Assembly (NCBI GenBank): GCA_013001295.1 | Contig: JABDMW010000002.1 | Coordinates: forward strand, 1 to 46,187 | DNA from: Hyphomonadaceae bacterium | Lineage (GTDB): Bacteria; Pseudomonadota; Alphaproteobacteria; Caulobacterales; Maricaulaceae | Length of the DNA stretch: 46,187 nucleotides | Direction: 5' to 3' | Part shown: one piece after another, positions 9,286-22,762 of the stretch | Numbering within the stretch: position 1 is the first letter of the stretch | How the letters are laid out: each line of letters begins with the position of its first letter | Notes under the pieces: generated by a model | What the model was told of the DNA's origin: nothing | What the model saw: the letters and a program-made list of their open reading frames with translations, nothing else | The model's database searches: none | Translations under genes and position numbers: made by a program

Positions 9286-11748
9286 TTATGCCCCCCCGGG
9301 CGCAGGCGCTGTTTCAGCCTGCCAGATATCTTTGGCATATCCCCGAATGGTTCGGTCGGAAGAGAACCACCCCATGCGCGCGGTGTTTAAGATCGCCTTC
9401 TTGGCCCATTCTTGGGGCTGTTGATATACCTCATCAATTTTGCGCTGCATGTCCCAATAAGCTTCGAAGTCTGGAATGACCTGGAAATAGTCATGATTTT
9501 TGAGGTTTTCCAGAATATCTTTGTATCGCCCCGTATCACCATCCGCGAAAAATCCGCTTTCGAGCTGTTTGATAATTTTCTGGAGACGAGGTGATGTCTG
9601 AATAACTTCGGATGGTCGGGCACGACGGTGTTGGCGATCTGCCACTTCGTCAGCCTCCATCCCGAAGATAAAGATATTTTCATCGCCAATATGCTCAAGC
9701 ATTTCCACATTTGCGCCATCGAGGGTTCCGATGGTCAACGCGCCGTTGAGGGCGAACTTCATATTTCCGGTCCCGGACGCTTCGAAACCGGCCGTAGAAA
9801 TTTGCTCAGACAAATCAGCGCCGGGAATCAGGACTTCTGCCGCCGTCACGTTATAATTGGGTAGAAAAACCACTTTTAATTTGTCGCCGATATCGGCATC
9901 TGCATTGACGACCTCAGCGACATCATTGATCAATTTGATGATCAACTTGGCCAGAAAATAGCTGGGCGCTGCTTTGCCCGCAAAGATTTTGACCCGTGGC
10001 TGCCATGGTGCTTTTGGATCTTTTTTGATCGCGTTATATAAGGCGATCGTTTCGAGAATATTCATCAGTTGACGCTTGTATTCATGGATGCGTTTGATTT
10101 GAATATCGAACATCGCTTCCGGGTTTACGGTGACACCTGTCCGCTCAAGCAAAAACGCAGCGAGCTGTTTCTTATTCTCCGTTTTTGCAGCCATATATTT
10201 AACTTGAAAATCTTTGTCGTCGGCCAGTGGTTCAATTTTCTTCAGCTGTTCCAAATCGTCGATCCAGTCTTCGCCGATTTTCTCAATGATCAAACCGGAC
10301 AGGCCCGGATTACATTCCAATACCCAGCGCCGCGGTGTGACGCCATTTGTTTGATTGACGATTTTGTCGGGATACATTTGATGCAAATCGTGGAATACGG
10401 TCTTTTTCATCAACTCTGTGTGCAGTGCTGACACACCGTTGACTTTGCGCGAACCAATAAAAGCGAGGTTGCCCATGCGCACCCAGTCCTGCTGATAAGG
10501 GTGTATAACCTGAATACCGGCAATTACATGGTGCTCCAAGCCAACTTCTAAAGCTTCTTGGTAAAAAGCTCCATCAATCATGTCGATGATTTGAAGATGG
10601 CGTGGAAAAATATTTTCGAATACTTCTTTCGGCCACTTTTCCAAAGCTTCCGGCAAAAGCGTATGATTCGTATAGTGAAGCGTTTCGCGGGTGATTTCCA
10701 ATGCCCGGTCAAAGCTGTAATTATACTCATCCATGAGCAAACGGATGAGTTCAGGAACGGCGATTGCCGGGTGCGTATCATTGAGCTGGATCGCGACATG
10801 GTCACCAAGATTGTCGAGGCTCTCGTAATTCATGAAAAAGCGTCTGATCAAATCCTGCAATGATGCCGACGTAAAAAAGAATTCCTGTTTGAGGCGCAAT
10901 GCCTGACCTTCTGCCGTATGATCACCGGGATACAGGACTTTAGATAGCGATTCGGCGAGAATTTGCTGATGGGCTGCCGCCATGAAATCGCCCTCATTGA
11001 ATTTTTCCAAATTCATCAAGTCGGCTTGCCGGGCTTTCCACAGCCGCAATGTATTTACATGTGCGCCTTTCCATCCTGCGATCGGCATGTCGAATGCAAC
11101 GGCATGGATTCGCTCGGTCGGAATCCAGGTAGAGCGACCATCTTCGTCCGTCTCTATACTCCCGCCGAAATCGATGTCGTAGGCGACTTCGGGACGCCTA
11201 AACTCCCAGGCATTCCCTTCGACCAACCAATCCTCAGGTTCTTCCAACTGCCACCCATCCTCGATCTCTTGACGGAAAATGCCGTGCTCGTAGCGGATGC
11301 CATACCCCATCCCAGCCACGCCGGTCGTTGACATACTGTCCATAAAACACGCTGCCAACCGGCCCAGGCCGCCATTACCAAGCGCGGCGTCCTGCTCCGC
11401 ATGTATAACGTCGTGATAGTTAAGACCCAGCTTTGCCAAGAATGTTTTTGCCTCATCCGTCAGCCCAAGATTGGTGAGGTTGTCCTCGAGCATGCGTCCA
11501 ATCATAAACTCCATCGACAAATAATAGACGCGCTTTTGTTTTTTTCGGTAAATCGACCGTGTTGTGTCAATCCATCCCTCGACCATTCTGTCACGAACCG
11601 CGAGCGAAAGCGCAACGCACCAGTCGCGCGCAACAGCGTGCGCCACATCTTTACCGACTGAATAAATCAAATGGCGCTGGACTGCTTTGCCCAGACTTTC
11701 TTTGGTTAAGTCCTTGGCGTCCTCGAACTTATGTATAACGGCTTTCAT
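9286..11748 (-). CDS. glgP: Glycogen/starch/alpha-glucan phosphorylase
   Basis: A GT35 phosphorylase that releases glucose-1-phosphate from glycogen ends, using PLP. From the ATG at 11748 it has 820 residues, normal for the family. An in-frame ATG at 11802 would add 18 residues (TALSITYTK...) with no family match and overlaps the operator-like palindrome, so the 11748 start, preceded by AAGAG, is preferred. The PLP-lysine motif EASGTGNMKFALNGALTIG is intact, as are LGNGGLGRLAACFMDS and QLNDTHPAIAVPELIRLL. One local oddity near residue 720 is RQHRRARPSEVIQTS, a basic stretch in a usually loop-like area. It is the first gene of the leftward glgP-glgB unit, divergent from glgC. Confidence 0.97.
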   Translation of the reverse strand: MKAVIHKFEDAKDLTKESLGKAVQRHLIYSVGKDVAHAVARDWCVALSLAVRDRMVEGWIDTTRSIYRKKQKRVYYLSMEFMIGRMLEDNLTNLGLTDEAKTFLAKLGLNYHDVIHAEQDAALGNGGLGRLAACFMDSMSTTGVAGMGYGIRYEHGIFRQEIEDGWQLEEPEDWLVEGNAWEFRRPEVAYDIDFGGSIETDEDGRSTWIPTERIHAVAFDMPIAGWKGAHVNTLRLWKARQADLMNLEKFNEGDFMAAAHQQILAESLSKVLYPGDHTAEGQALRLKQEFFFTSASLQDLIRRFFMNYESLDNLGDHVAIQLNDTHPAIAVPELIRLLMDEYNYSFDRALEITRETLHYTNHTLLPEALEKWPKEVFENIFPRHLQIIDMIDGAFYQEALEVGLEHHVIAGIQVIHPYQQDWVRMGNLAFIGSRKVNGVSALHTELMKKTVFHDLHQMYPDKIVNQTNGVTPRRWVLECNPGLSGLIIEKIGEDWIDDLEQLKKIEPLADDKDFQVKYMAAKTENKKQLAAFLLERTGVTVNPEAMFDIQIKRIHEYKRQLMNILETIALYNAIKKDPKAPWQPRVKIFAGKAAPSYFLAKLIIKLINDVAEVVNADADIGDKLKVVFLPNYNVTAAEVLIPGADLSEQISTAGFEASGTGNMKFALNGALTIGTLDGANVEMLEHIGDENIFIFGMEADEVADRQHRRARPSEVIQTSPRLQKIIKQLESGFFADGDTGRYKDILENLKNHDYFQVIPDFEAYWDMQRKIDEVYQQPQEWAKKAILNTARMGWFSSDRTIRGYAKDIWQAETAPAPGGA

Positions 11749-11773
11749 GGAATTCTCTTGATTATTACTACGT

Positions 11774-11802
11774 TTTGTATATGTTATTGACAGCGCTGTC
11801 AT
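11774..11802 (-). promoter_or_regulatory. Possible leftward promoter for glgP-glgB
   Basis: On the minus strand ATGACA (11802-11797) and TACAAA (11779-11774) are 17 nt apart, matching 5 and 4 positions of the consensus boxes. The start would fall near 11767, about 20 nt before the glgP ATG. It shares its -35 area with the rightward promoter and the palindrome. Confidence 0.3.
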
Positions 11803-11814
11803 TTTCTACATAAT
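11787..11814 (+). promoter_or_regulatory. Predicted sigma70-type promoter for glgC operon
   Basis: TTGACA at 11787-11792 (perfect -35) is followed after 16 nt by CATAAT at 11809-11814 (5 of 6 matches to TATAAT). Transcription would begin near 11821 and read into glgC with a leader of about 80-110 nt. The -35 is embedded in the palindrome at 11788-11801. Prediction by inspection only. Confidence 0.5.
11788..11801. promoter_or_regulatory. Perfect 14-bp palindrome, LacI-family-like operator
   Basis: TGACAGCGCTGTCA is an exact palindrome lying over the -35 boxes of both divergent glycogen promoters. Its form, TG-N4-CG-N4-CA with a central CG step, is that of many LacI/GalR-family operators. No LacI-type regulator gene is in the window. 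I noticed no second copy elsewhere in the window. Confidence 0.5.
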
Positions 11815-11885
11815 CATTACGGCGTTTATGTATCGGCGTCCAGTTAATTAAACTAGATTTCAGATTACTAAAGGGGAAATATGTG

Positions 11886-11928
11886 CTTTAGTGGGGGCGT
11901 ATGATGAAAAAATATGACTTTAGTGGGG
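11886..11928 (+). repeat. Direct repeat in glgC leader
   Basis: CTTTAGTGGGG occurs at 11886-11896 and again at 11918-11928, 32 bp apart (about three helical turns). Each copy puts a G-run just before an ATG: the first before the ATG pair at 11901/11904, the second 6 nt before the ATG at 11935. They may serve as ribosome sites or as a bound regulatory element. Confidence 0.55.
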
Positions 11929-11945
11929 TTTGTGATGCAAAATAA
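11901..11945 (+). CDS. Possible 14-residue leader ORF overlapping glgC start
   Basis: ATG-ATG at 11901, preceded by GGGGG, opens a short frame [14 protein letters not shown] ending at TAA 11943-11945. It is in a different frame from glgC and its stop lies inside the first codons of glgC (start 11914 or 11935). Such an arrangement allows translational coupling or a leader-peptide control. It could equally be chance; only ribosome profiling or reporter data could tell. Confidence 0.25.
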   Translation: MMKKYDFSGVCDAK

Positions 11946-13209
11946 GGCATTTTCATCCAATCGACGGCTGGCCGAAAAGTCAATGGCATTCATTCTAGCC
12001 GGCGGTCGCGGCAGTCGTTTAAAGGAACTAACCGAGGTGCGCGCCAAACCGGCCGTGTTTTTTGGTGGAAAATTCCGGATCATTGACTTCGCTCTTTCCA
12101 ACGCCATGAATTCCGGCATCAAACGGATTGCCGTCGCTACCCAGTATAAACAACACAGCCTCATTCGTCATTTGCAACGGGGGTGGAATTTTTACCGCGC
12201 CGAACGCAACGAAAGTTTTGACATCATGCCAGCGTCGCAAACCATGTCGGAAAACCGTTGGTATGAAGGCACGGCAGACGCGGTTTATCAAAACATCAAC
12301 ATTATCAATAGTCATTCGAATGTTGAATATATTGTGGTTCTTGCAGGTGATCATATCTACAAAATGGATTACGAACTCATGCTCGAGGAGCACGTCAATG
12401 CAAACGCAGACGTGACGATCGGGTGTTTGCAGGTGAGCAAGCAAGATGCCAAAGAATTTGGCGTCATGCATGTTGATGAAAACGACGTTATCACCGACTT
12501 TTTGGAAAAACCCGAGAATCCGCCTACGATTCCCGGTGAAAAAGACCTCTGTCTGGCGTCGATGGGAATTTATGTTTTCAACAAGGAGTTTCTATTTGAA
12601 CAACTTCGCCGCGATGCGGCGGAACCGGGCTCTGATCGCGATTTTGGCAAGAACCTGATCCCGTATATTGTGGAAAACGGCAAAGCACAGGCCCACCGGT
12701 TCACGAAATCTTGTGTCCGTTCAGAAGGTGAGGAAGAAGCGTATTGGCGAGATGTGGGAACTGTTGATGCCTATATGGAAGCCAATCTGGATTTAACCTC
12801 ATTTGAACCGGCCCTGAATATGTATGACAGTGATTGGCCGATCTGGACCTATAGTGAACTGGTTCCGGGTGCCAAATTCATTCACGACAAAGTCGGGCGC
12901 CGGGGTGCAGCGGTCAATTCCGTTATTTCAGGCGGCTGTATTATATCGGGTGCCCGTGTCGATCAGTCCCTTCTCTTTACCGGCTGCTATATTCACTCTT
13001 ATTCGTCTCTAAAGCGCTGCATTGTATTGCCATATGTCGATGTGGATGAAGTGTGTCAATTGACCAATGTAGTGATAGATCGTGGCGTCAAAATTCCGAA
13101 AGGCTTGGCCGTTGGCAATGAACCAGAATTGGATGCTGAGCGGTTTTACCGGACAAAAAACGGCGTCTGCCTGATCACACAGCCCATGATCGACAAATTG
13201 GATCTATAA
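11935..13209 (+). CDS. glgC: Glucose-1-phosphate adenylyltransferase
   Basis: GlgC makes ADP-glucose from glucose-1-phosphate and ATP, the committed step of glycogen synthesis. The frame is open from ATG 11914 (431 residues), but the ATG at 11935 has a GGGG ribosome site 6 nt upstream and gives 424 residues, nearer to rhizobial GlgC; I give that start. Motifs: [23 protein letters not shown] (nucleotide binding and regulatory region), [25 protein letters not shown]-type [14 protein letters not shown], and FLEKPENPP with the glucose-1-phosphate-binding Lys. The C-terminal beta-helix with [13 protein letters not shown]...[20 protein letters not shown] is complete. It leads the operon glgC-glgA-glgX/malQ-pgm, with glgA 6 nt downstream. 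Confidence 0.97.
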   Translation: MQNKAFSSNRRLAEKSMAFILAGGRGSRLKELTEVRAKPAVFFGGKFRIIDFALSNAMNSGIKRIAVATQYKQHSLIRHLQRGWNFYRAERNESFDIMPASQTMSENRWYEGTADAVYQNINIINSHSNVEYIVVLAGDHIYKMDYELMLEEHVNANADVTIGCLQVSKQDAKEFGVMHVDENDVITDFLEKPENPPTIPGEKDLCLASMGIYVFNKEFLFEQLRRDAAEPGSDRDFGKNLIPYIVENGKAQAHRFTKSCVRSEGEEEAYWRDVGTVDAYMEANLDLTSFEPALNMYDSDWPIWTYSELVPGAKFIHDKVGRRGAAVNSVISGGCIISGARVDQSLLFTGCYIHSYSSLKRCIVLPYVDVDEVCQLTNVVIDRGVKIPKGLAVGNEPELDAERFYRTKNGVCLITQPMIDKLDL

Positions 13210-13215
13210 GTCCCC

Positions 13216-14661
13216 ATGCGCATTCTTTTCGTCGCTTCGGAATGTTTTCCGCTCATCAAGACCGGTGGCCTGGCTGATGTTATTGGTGCCCTGCCGCTCG
13301 CCCTGGATGCCCTGGGCATGCAAACACAGGTTTTTCTTCCGGGATTCCCAAGCGTCCTGGCGGGCCTGAAGTCCAAGAAAAAATTTGCAACGCTTAAAAA
13401 TATTGCCGGTGGCCCTGCCCGCATAGTTTCTGGAAAAAGCGCGACAGGTCTGTCCATTCTGGCGTTAGACGCACCACACCTATTCGACGTTTCCGGAAAT
13501 CCTTATCAGGACGACAAAGGGAATGACCGTCCTGATAACGCGGTAAAATTTGCAGTGTTTGCAAAAGTCGCCGCGGATCTGGCATCAGGCCGGATCGGAA
13601 AAACCCGCTATGATGTTTTGCACGCCCATGATTGGCAGACCGGTCTGGCATCCGCCTATATCAAAGCCATGGGTGAGAAGGATATCAAAACCGTATTCAC
13701 GATCCACAATCTCGCCTTTCAAGGCAACTTCCCTTCAGAAATCATGGCTGAAATTGGCCTGCCTGAAGACATGTTCAACCGCGACGGGCTCGAATACTGG
13801 GAAAAGGTAAGTTACATGAAGTCCGGCTTGACCTACAGCGATCATATTACAACAGTTAGTCCAACTTATGCCCTCGAAATTCAATCCGACGATGGCGGCA
13901 TGGGATTTGGCGGTCTTCTCAAATCCCGCAGCCACTCGCTCTCGGGCATATTAAACGGAATAGATTTAGACGTTTGGAATCCTGAGACCGACCCCGAAAT
14001 CGCCTCCGGTTTTTCGGCGAAAGCCATTTCCGGAAAAGCGAAAAATAAAGCGGCCCTGCAAAAGAGAATGGGTCTTCGCCGAGCAAAAAATGTTCCGTTA
14101 TTCAGCGTAATATCGCGTCTGACGACACAAAAAGGGCTTGATGTGCTGGCTCAACTCGTTGATCAAATCGTCTTGTCAGGGGGACAATTAGCATTACTCG
14201 GCTCGGGTGATGATGCCATAGAAGCCGCGTTTCTGGCAGCTGCCAAAAAGCATCCAACGGAAGTTGGCGTACAGATCGGCTATGACGAGCCCCTGGCCCA
14301 TTTGATCCAGGCCGGAGCCGATGCAACATTTATTCCGTCCCGGTTTGAGCCCTGTGGTCTAACACAGCTGTGCGCGATGCGGTACGGCACAGTTCCGATT
14401 GCGGGCCGGGTAGGAGGATTGAACGACACCATTATTGATGCCAGTCCGGCCGCACTGGTGAAAGGCGTAGCAACGGGAATTCTTTTTTCACCAATAACAA
14501 CACACACGCTGTCCAATGCCATCAGCCGGGCATTTTCACTGTATCAATCGCCCAAAACTTGGGCACAAATGCGGAAAAATGCGATTACACATCCGGTCGG
14601 GTGGGACAAATCGGCAAAAGCATATATGGATCTATATTCAAAGCTCCTCAACCCTAGCTGA
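13216..14661 (+). CDS. glgA: Glycogen synthase (ADP-glucose)
   Basis: A GT5 bacterial glycogen synthase of 481 residues. It transfers glucose from ADP-glucose to the growing alpha-1,4 chain. The N-terminal MRILFVASECFPLIKTGGLADVIGALP carries the KTGGL ADP-glucose-binding motif. HAHDWQTGLASAY, TIHNLAFQGNFP and the C-terminal FIPSRFEPCGLTQLCAMRYGTVP with the catalytic Glu are intact. The ATG follows glgC by 6 nt and the stop precedes the fusion gene by 2 nt, so this is one transcript. No oddities seen. Confidence 0.97.
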   Translation: MRILFVASECFPLIKTGGLADVIGALPLALDALGMQTQVFLPGFPSVLAGLKSKKKFATLKNIAGGPARIVSGKSATGLSILALDAPHLFDVSGNPYQDDKGNDRPDNAVKFAVFAKVAADLASGRIGKTRYDVLHAHDWQTGLASAYIKAMGEKDIKTVFTIHNLAFQGNFPSEIMAEIGLPEDMFNRDGLEYWEKVSYMKSGLTYSDHITTVSPTYALEIQSDDGGMGFGGLLKSRSHSLSGILNGIDLDVWNPETDPEIASGFSAKAISGKAKNKAALQKRMGLRRAKNVPLFSVISRLTTQKGLDVLAQLVDQIVLSGGQLALLGSGDDAIEAAFLAAAKKHPTEVGVQIGYDEPLAHLIQAGADATFIPSRFEPCGLTQLCAMRYGTVPIAGRVGGLNDTIIDASPAALVKGVATGILFSPITTHTLSNAISRAFSLYQSPKTWAQMRKNAITHPVGWDKSAKAYMDLYSKLLNPS

Positions 14662-14663
14662 CC

Positions 14664-20125
<5,462 letters not shown>

Positions 20126-20151
20126 GGTCGGATTTCAATGAAAAAGTCGTT

Positions 20152-21150
20152 TTAGCGCCTTACATCCAGGCTTTCCTGGCCCATGGCATATTCCACGTCA
20201 GATACGTCCACAAGATTGAAATCGCCCCGAATGGAATGTTTCAGAGCACTGGCTGCCGCGGCGAAATCAACTGTTTTCTGCTCTGACATACCGGACAAGA
20301 TGCCGTGAAGAATACCGGCGGCGAACGCATCGCCGCCGCCGATACGGTCTACAATACCGGCCGCATTATAAGATTTGGAAAACCACCTCCCCTTGCGGGA
20401 GACGATTTCTGCCGTGATCCGATGATGATCCATGGTCAACGTTTCCCGCGTGGTCGCGGACATATATTCAAGATTGGGAAATTCATTAAAGGCACGTTCG
20501 AATGCTACCGTTCTATCTGTAAACTTCTCCCCCAGTATAAGACCAATGTCGCGCTCGTTAATGAAACCGATCGTTGTTTTTGAGAGCAACTCCCGGATGA
20601 CTTTAGTGCCATCGCCGCCCCAGCTATCCCAAAGCTGGGAGCGGTAATTGCCATCAAATGAAACCTTCACACCGGCATCCAGGGCTGCGTCCACAGCCCG
20701 CAATACGGCTTGAGTTGCATTGCCACTTACGGCCGGCGTAATGCCGGAGATATGGAGCCAATCTGCGTCCTTATAAATAGGGCCCCAATCAATAACTTCA
20801 GCATCTGCCTTGGAAAATGATGAACCTTCACGGTGATATGTAACGCGGGACGGGCGGACCACGGCGCCGAAACTTATAAAATACAGGCCCATCTGTCCGG
20901 GACCGTGAATTATCGACGAGACGTCGACACCCTCTTTTCTAACCTCTGAGAGCGCGGCTCTGCCCAGAGAATTCGCCGGGAGAATAGTAACTAGTTTAGC
21001 TTGATGTCCAAAATGAGCCAAGGATACCGCGACATTGGCTTCGGCTCCGCCGGCATGGACATGCAGAGTTCCGGTCTGTAGTAGACGTTCACCATCCGGC
21101 GCTGCCATACGCAACAATAATTCTCCAAAACATACGATGCGACCGCCCAT
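20152..21150 (-). CDS. PfkB-family sugar kinase, 2-keto-3-deoxygluconate kinase-like
   Basis: A 332-residue ribokinase-fold kinase. The ATG at 21150 is chosen because AAGGAT precedes it and the fold starts at once (GGRIVCFGELLLRMAAP); a further 14 residues are open upstream. Seen: HAGGAEANVAVSLAHFG (sugar-binding GG), YHREGSSFSKADAEVIDW, FDGNYRSQLW, and the catalytic RIGGGDAFAAGIL with the Asp base. The GELLLRM...HAGGAEANVA pattern fits KdgK, which phosphorylates KDG for the Entner-Doudoroff route, better than fructokinase, but substrate class is not certain. It converges with pgm and appears monocistronic. Confidence 0.8.
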   Translation of the reverse strand: MGGRIVCFGELLLRMAAPDGERLLQTGTLHVHAGGAEANVAVSLAHFGHQAKLVTILPANSLGRAALSEVRKEGVDVSSIIHGPGQMGLYFISFGAVVRPSRVTYHREGSSFSKADAEVIDWGPIYKDADWLHISGITPAVSGNATQAVLRAVDAALDAGVKVSFDGNYRSQLWDSWGGDGTKVIRELLSKTTIGFINERDIGLILGEKFTDRTVAFERAFNEFPNLEYMSATTRETLTMDHHRITAEIVSRKGRWFSKSYNAAGIVDRIGGGDAFAAGILHGILSGMSEQKTVDFAAAASALKHSIRGDFNLVDVSDVEYAMGQESLDVRR

Positions 21151-21225
21151 TTTATCCTTCCCTTTCAGGATAAAGCCTAGGCGAAAATGCACGGAATGGC
21201 TAGAGACAGCAAGATTTCTCGGATA

Positions 21226-22638
21226 TCACTCTGTCGGACGCTCCTGATCCAACAAATCTTGTTCGTCTGCTTCTTTGAGCTCTTCTGCGACCTTTTCTTC
21301 CAGATGGGTATCCGGAGATATATCAAAGCTTTCCAGATCCCCCGGTTTATCGGCTGTTTTGTCGACAGGTTTGTCCGCCGGTTTTGCCTTCTTTGGTTTC
21401 GCAGCCTTATCTTTGGTAGCGTCTGTCTCATCAATCAAAACACCGGCCCCGTCCTCAACGCGCAATCGGTAAATCGGCTCCGGAAGTGAAAAGCCTTCCT
21501 GTTCCAATTTGCGCATAACCGATTCAATCGCCAGGCTACGCGAGCGGGCAAAATTGACCTGTTTTTGGTTTACCCATCCATAAAAGGAAATCAGGATATT
21601 GGAATCACCGACAGAATCGATCACGGCTGCCGGCTGCGGATCGTTTAGAATAAAATCGTGAGATTTAAGCCGGTCGATCCCGATTTGCATCGCCGCGACG
21701 GGATTATCATTTGAATCAACGCCCAGGGTGAAGTCGAAACGCCGCTCCGGATTGGTTGTGTAGTTGATGATGATCCCCTTAAACACCTGTGAATTCGGAA
21801 TACGGAGATGATTGCCGTCCAGAGTCATGAGAACAGTCGCCCGACTGGTCAGCCGGATGACAACTCCCTCTTTATCATTGATCAAGACATGGTCTTTGGC
21901 GCGGAATGGCTGGCGCACACTCAGCATAATACTGGAGACATAGTTCTCCAGCGCATCCCTGACAGCAAATCCGATCGCCAGTCCGAGAACACCGGCACCA
22001 CCAAGAATAGCCGCAATAAAATTCGTAGCGCCGAGGAGATTAAGCGCGACGATCGCGCCGAAAATCAGACCGCCCATGCGCAAAATCTGGGCCATAAATT
22101 CTTCGAAAAATGAATTGGGCACGATCCATCGCCAAAGCTTCTTAAAGCGCGCCACCCGATCAAATATGAGGTAAATCAGAACGAAAACGATAAACGAGAG
22201 CGCGATCAGCGGTAGTGCATGATAAAGCGTCATCGCCCTGTCTTTTGTCGACTCCCAGAGCGGTTCAATATTGCCTTTCAATTCCAGTGTACGGCTAATT
22301 TCATCATTGACTGAGATCACACCTTCGAGACGCCGCGTCAGGTTCACAGCTTTCTGGGCTGCGTTCTCATTGGCGACTTCGCCAGCCAATGTCACGATAC
22401 CGCCATCGACTGTTGCAGTAACTCCTTGCAAGTCCTCAAAATCTGAAAATATGCCCGTGATGCGCGTGGTGATATTTTTATCCAGTCGTCTGTCGGGCGT
22501 CAGCTCGATAATCGGTTCGGCTTCCGGTTGTTGTGACTTTGCCGGCACTTGCGCAAAAGAAAACGCGCTCGCCGAAAACACAAAACACACAACAAAGAGC
22601 GCTCGAAAGATAACGTTCTTGTCCACTAGTCTTTTCAT
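21226..22638 (-). CDS. Exported BON-domain MscS-type mechanosensitive channel
   Basis: A 470-residue inner-membrane channel that likely opens on hypo-osmotic stress. The ATG at 22638, with GGTGAG upstream, begins a clear signal sequence (MKRLVDKNVIFRALFVVCFVFSASAFSFAQ); 20 more residues are open upstream. Residues about 45-115 form a BON domain (ITGIFSDFEDLQGVTATVDGGIVTLAGEV), expected in the periplasm. Two or three membrane helices follow (HALPLIALSFIVFVLIYLIF, RMGGLIFGAIVALNLL) and then the pore helix AAILGGAGVLGLAIGFAVRDALENYVSSIML and the MscS beta domain (FRAKDHVLINDKEGVVIRLTSRATVLMT). The last 80 residues are a charged, Lys/Asp/Pro-rich tail. It is a stand-alone gene. Confidence 0.9.
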   Translation of the reverse strand: MKRLVDKNVIFRALFVVCFVFSASAFSFAQVPAKSQQPEAEPIIELTPDRRLDKNITTRITGIFSDFEDLQGVTATVDGGIVTLAGEVANENAAQKAVNLTRRLEGVISVNDEISRTLELKGNIEPLWESTKDRAMTLYHALPLIALSFIVFVLIYLIFDRVARFKKLWRWIVPNSFFEEFMAQILRMGGLIFGAIVALNLLGATNFIAAILGGAGVLGLAIGFAVRDALENYVSSIMLSVRQPFRAKDHVLINDKEGVVIRLTSRATVLMTLDGNHLRIPNSQVFKGIIINYTTNPERRFDFTLGVDSNDNPVAAMQIGIDRLKSHDFILNDPQPAAVIDSVGDSNILISFYGWVNQKQVNFARSRSLAIESVMRKLEQEGFSLPEPIYRLRVEDGAGVLIDETDATKDKAAKPKKAKPADKPVDKTADKPGDLESFDISPDTHLEEKVAEELKEADEQDLLDQERPTE

Positions 22639-22762
22639 AATCTCACCACAGGCAGATTTAATCACATCAGCAAATCTATTCAATTGCCAACAATACAAAT
22701 TTGACTCCCGTCAACAGAATGCCTGTTCCGCATCCAACCGGCTTATGTCATTTTGGCTCAAA

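Noticed and set aside
11749-11802. 18-residue N-terminal extension of GlgP
   Set aside because: No family likeness, weak ribosome site, and it would cover the predicted promoter and palindrome.
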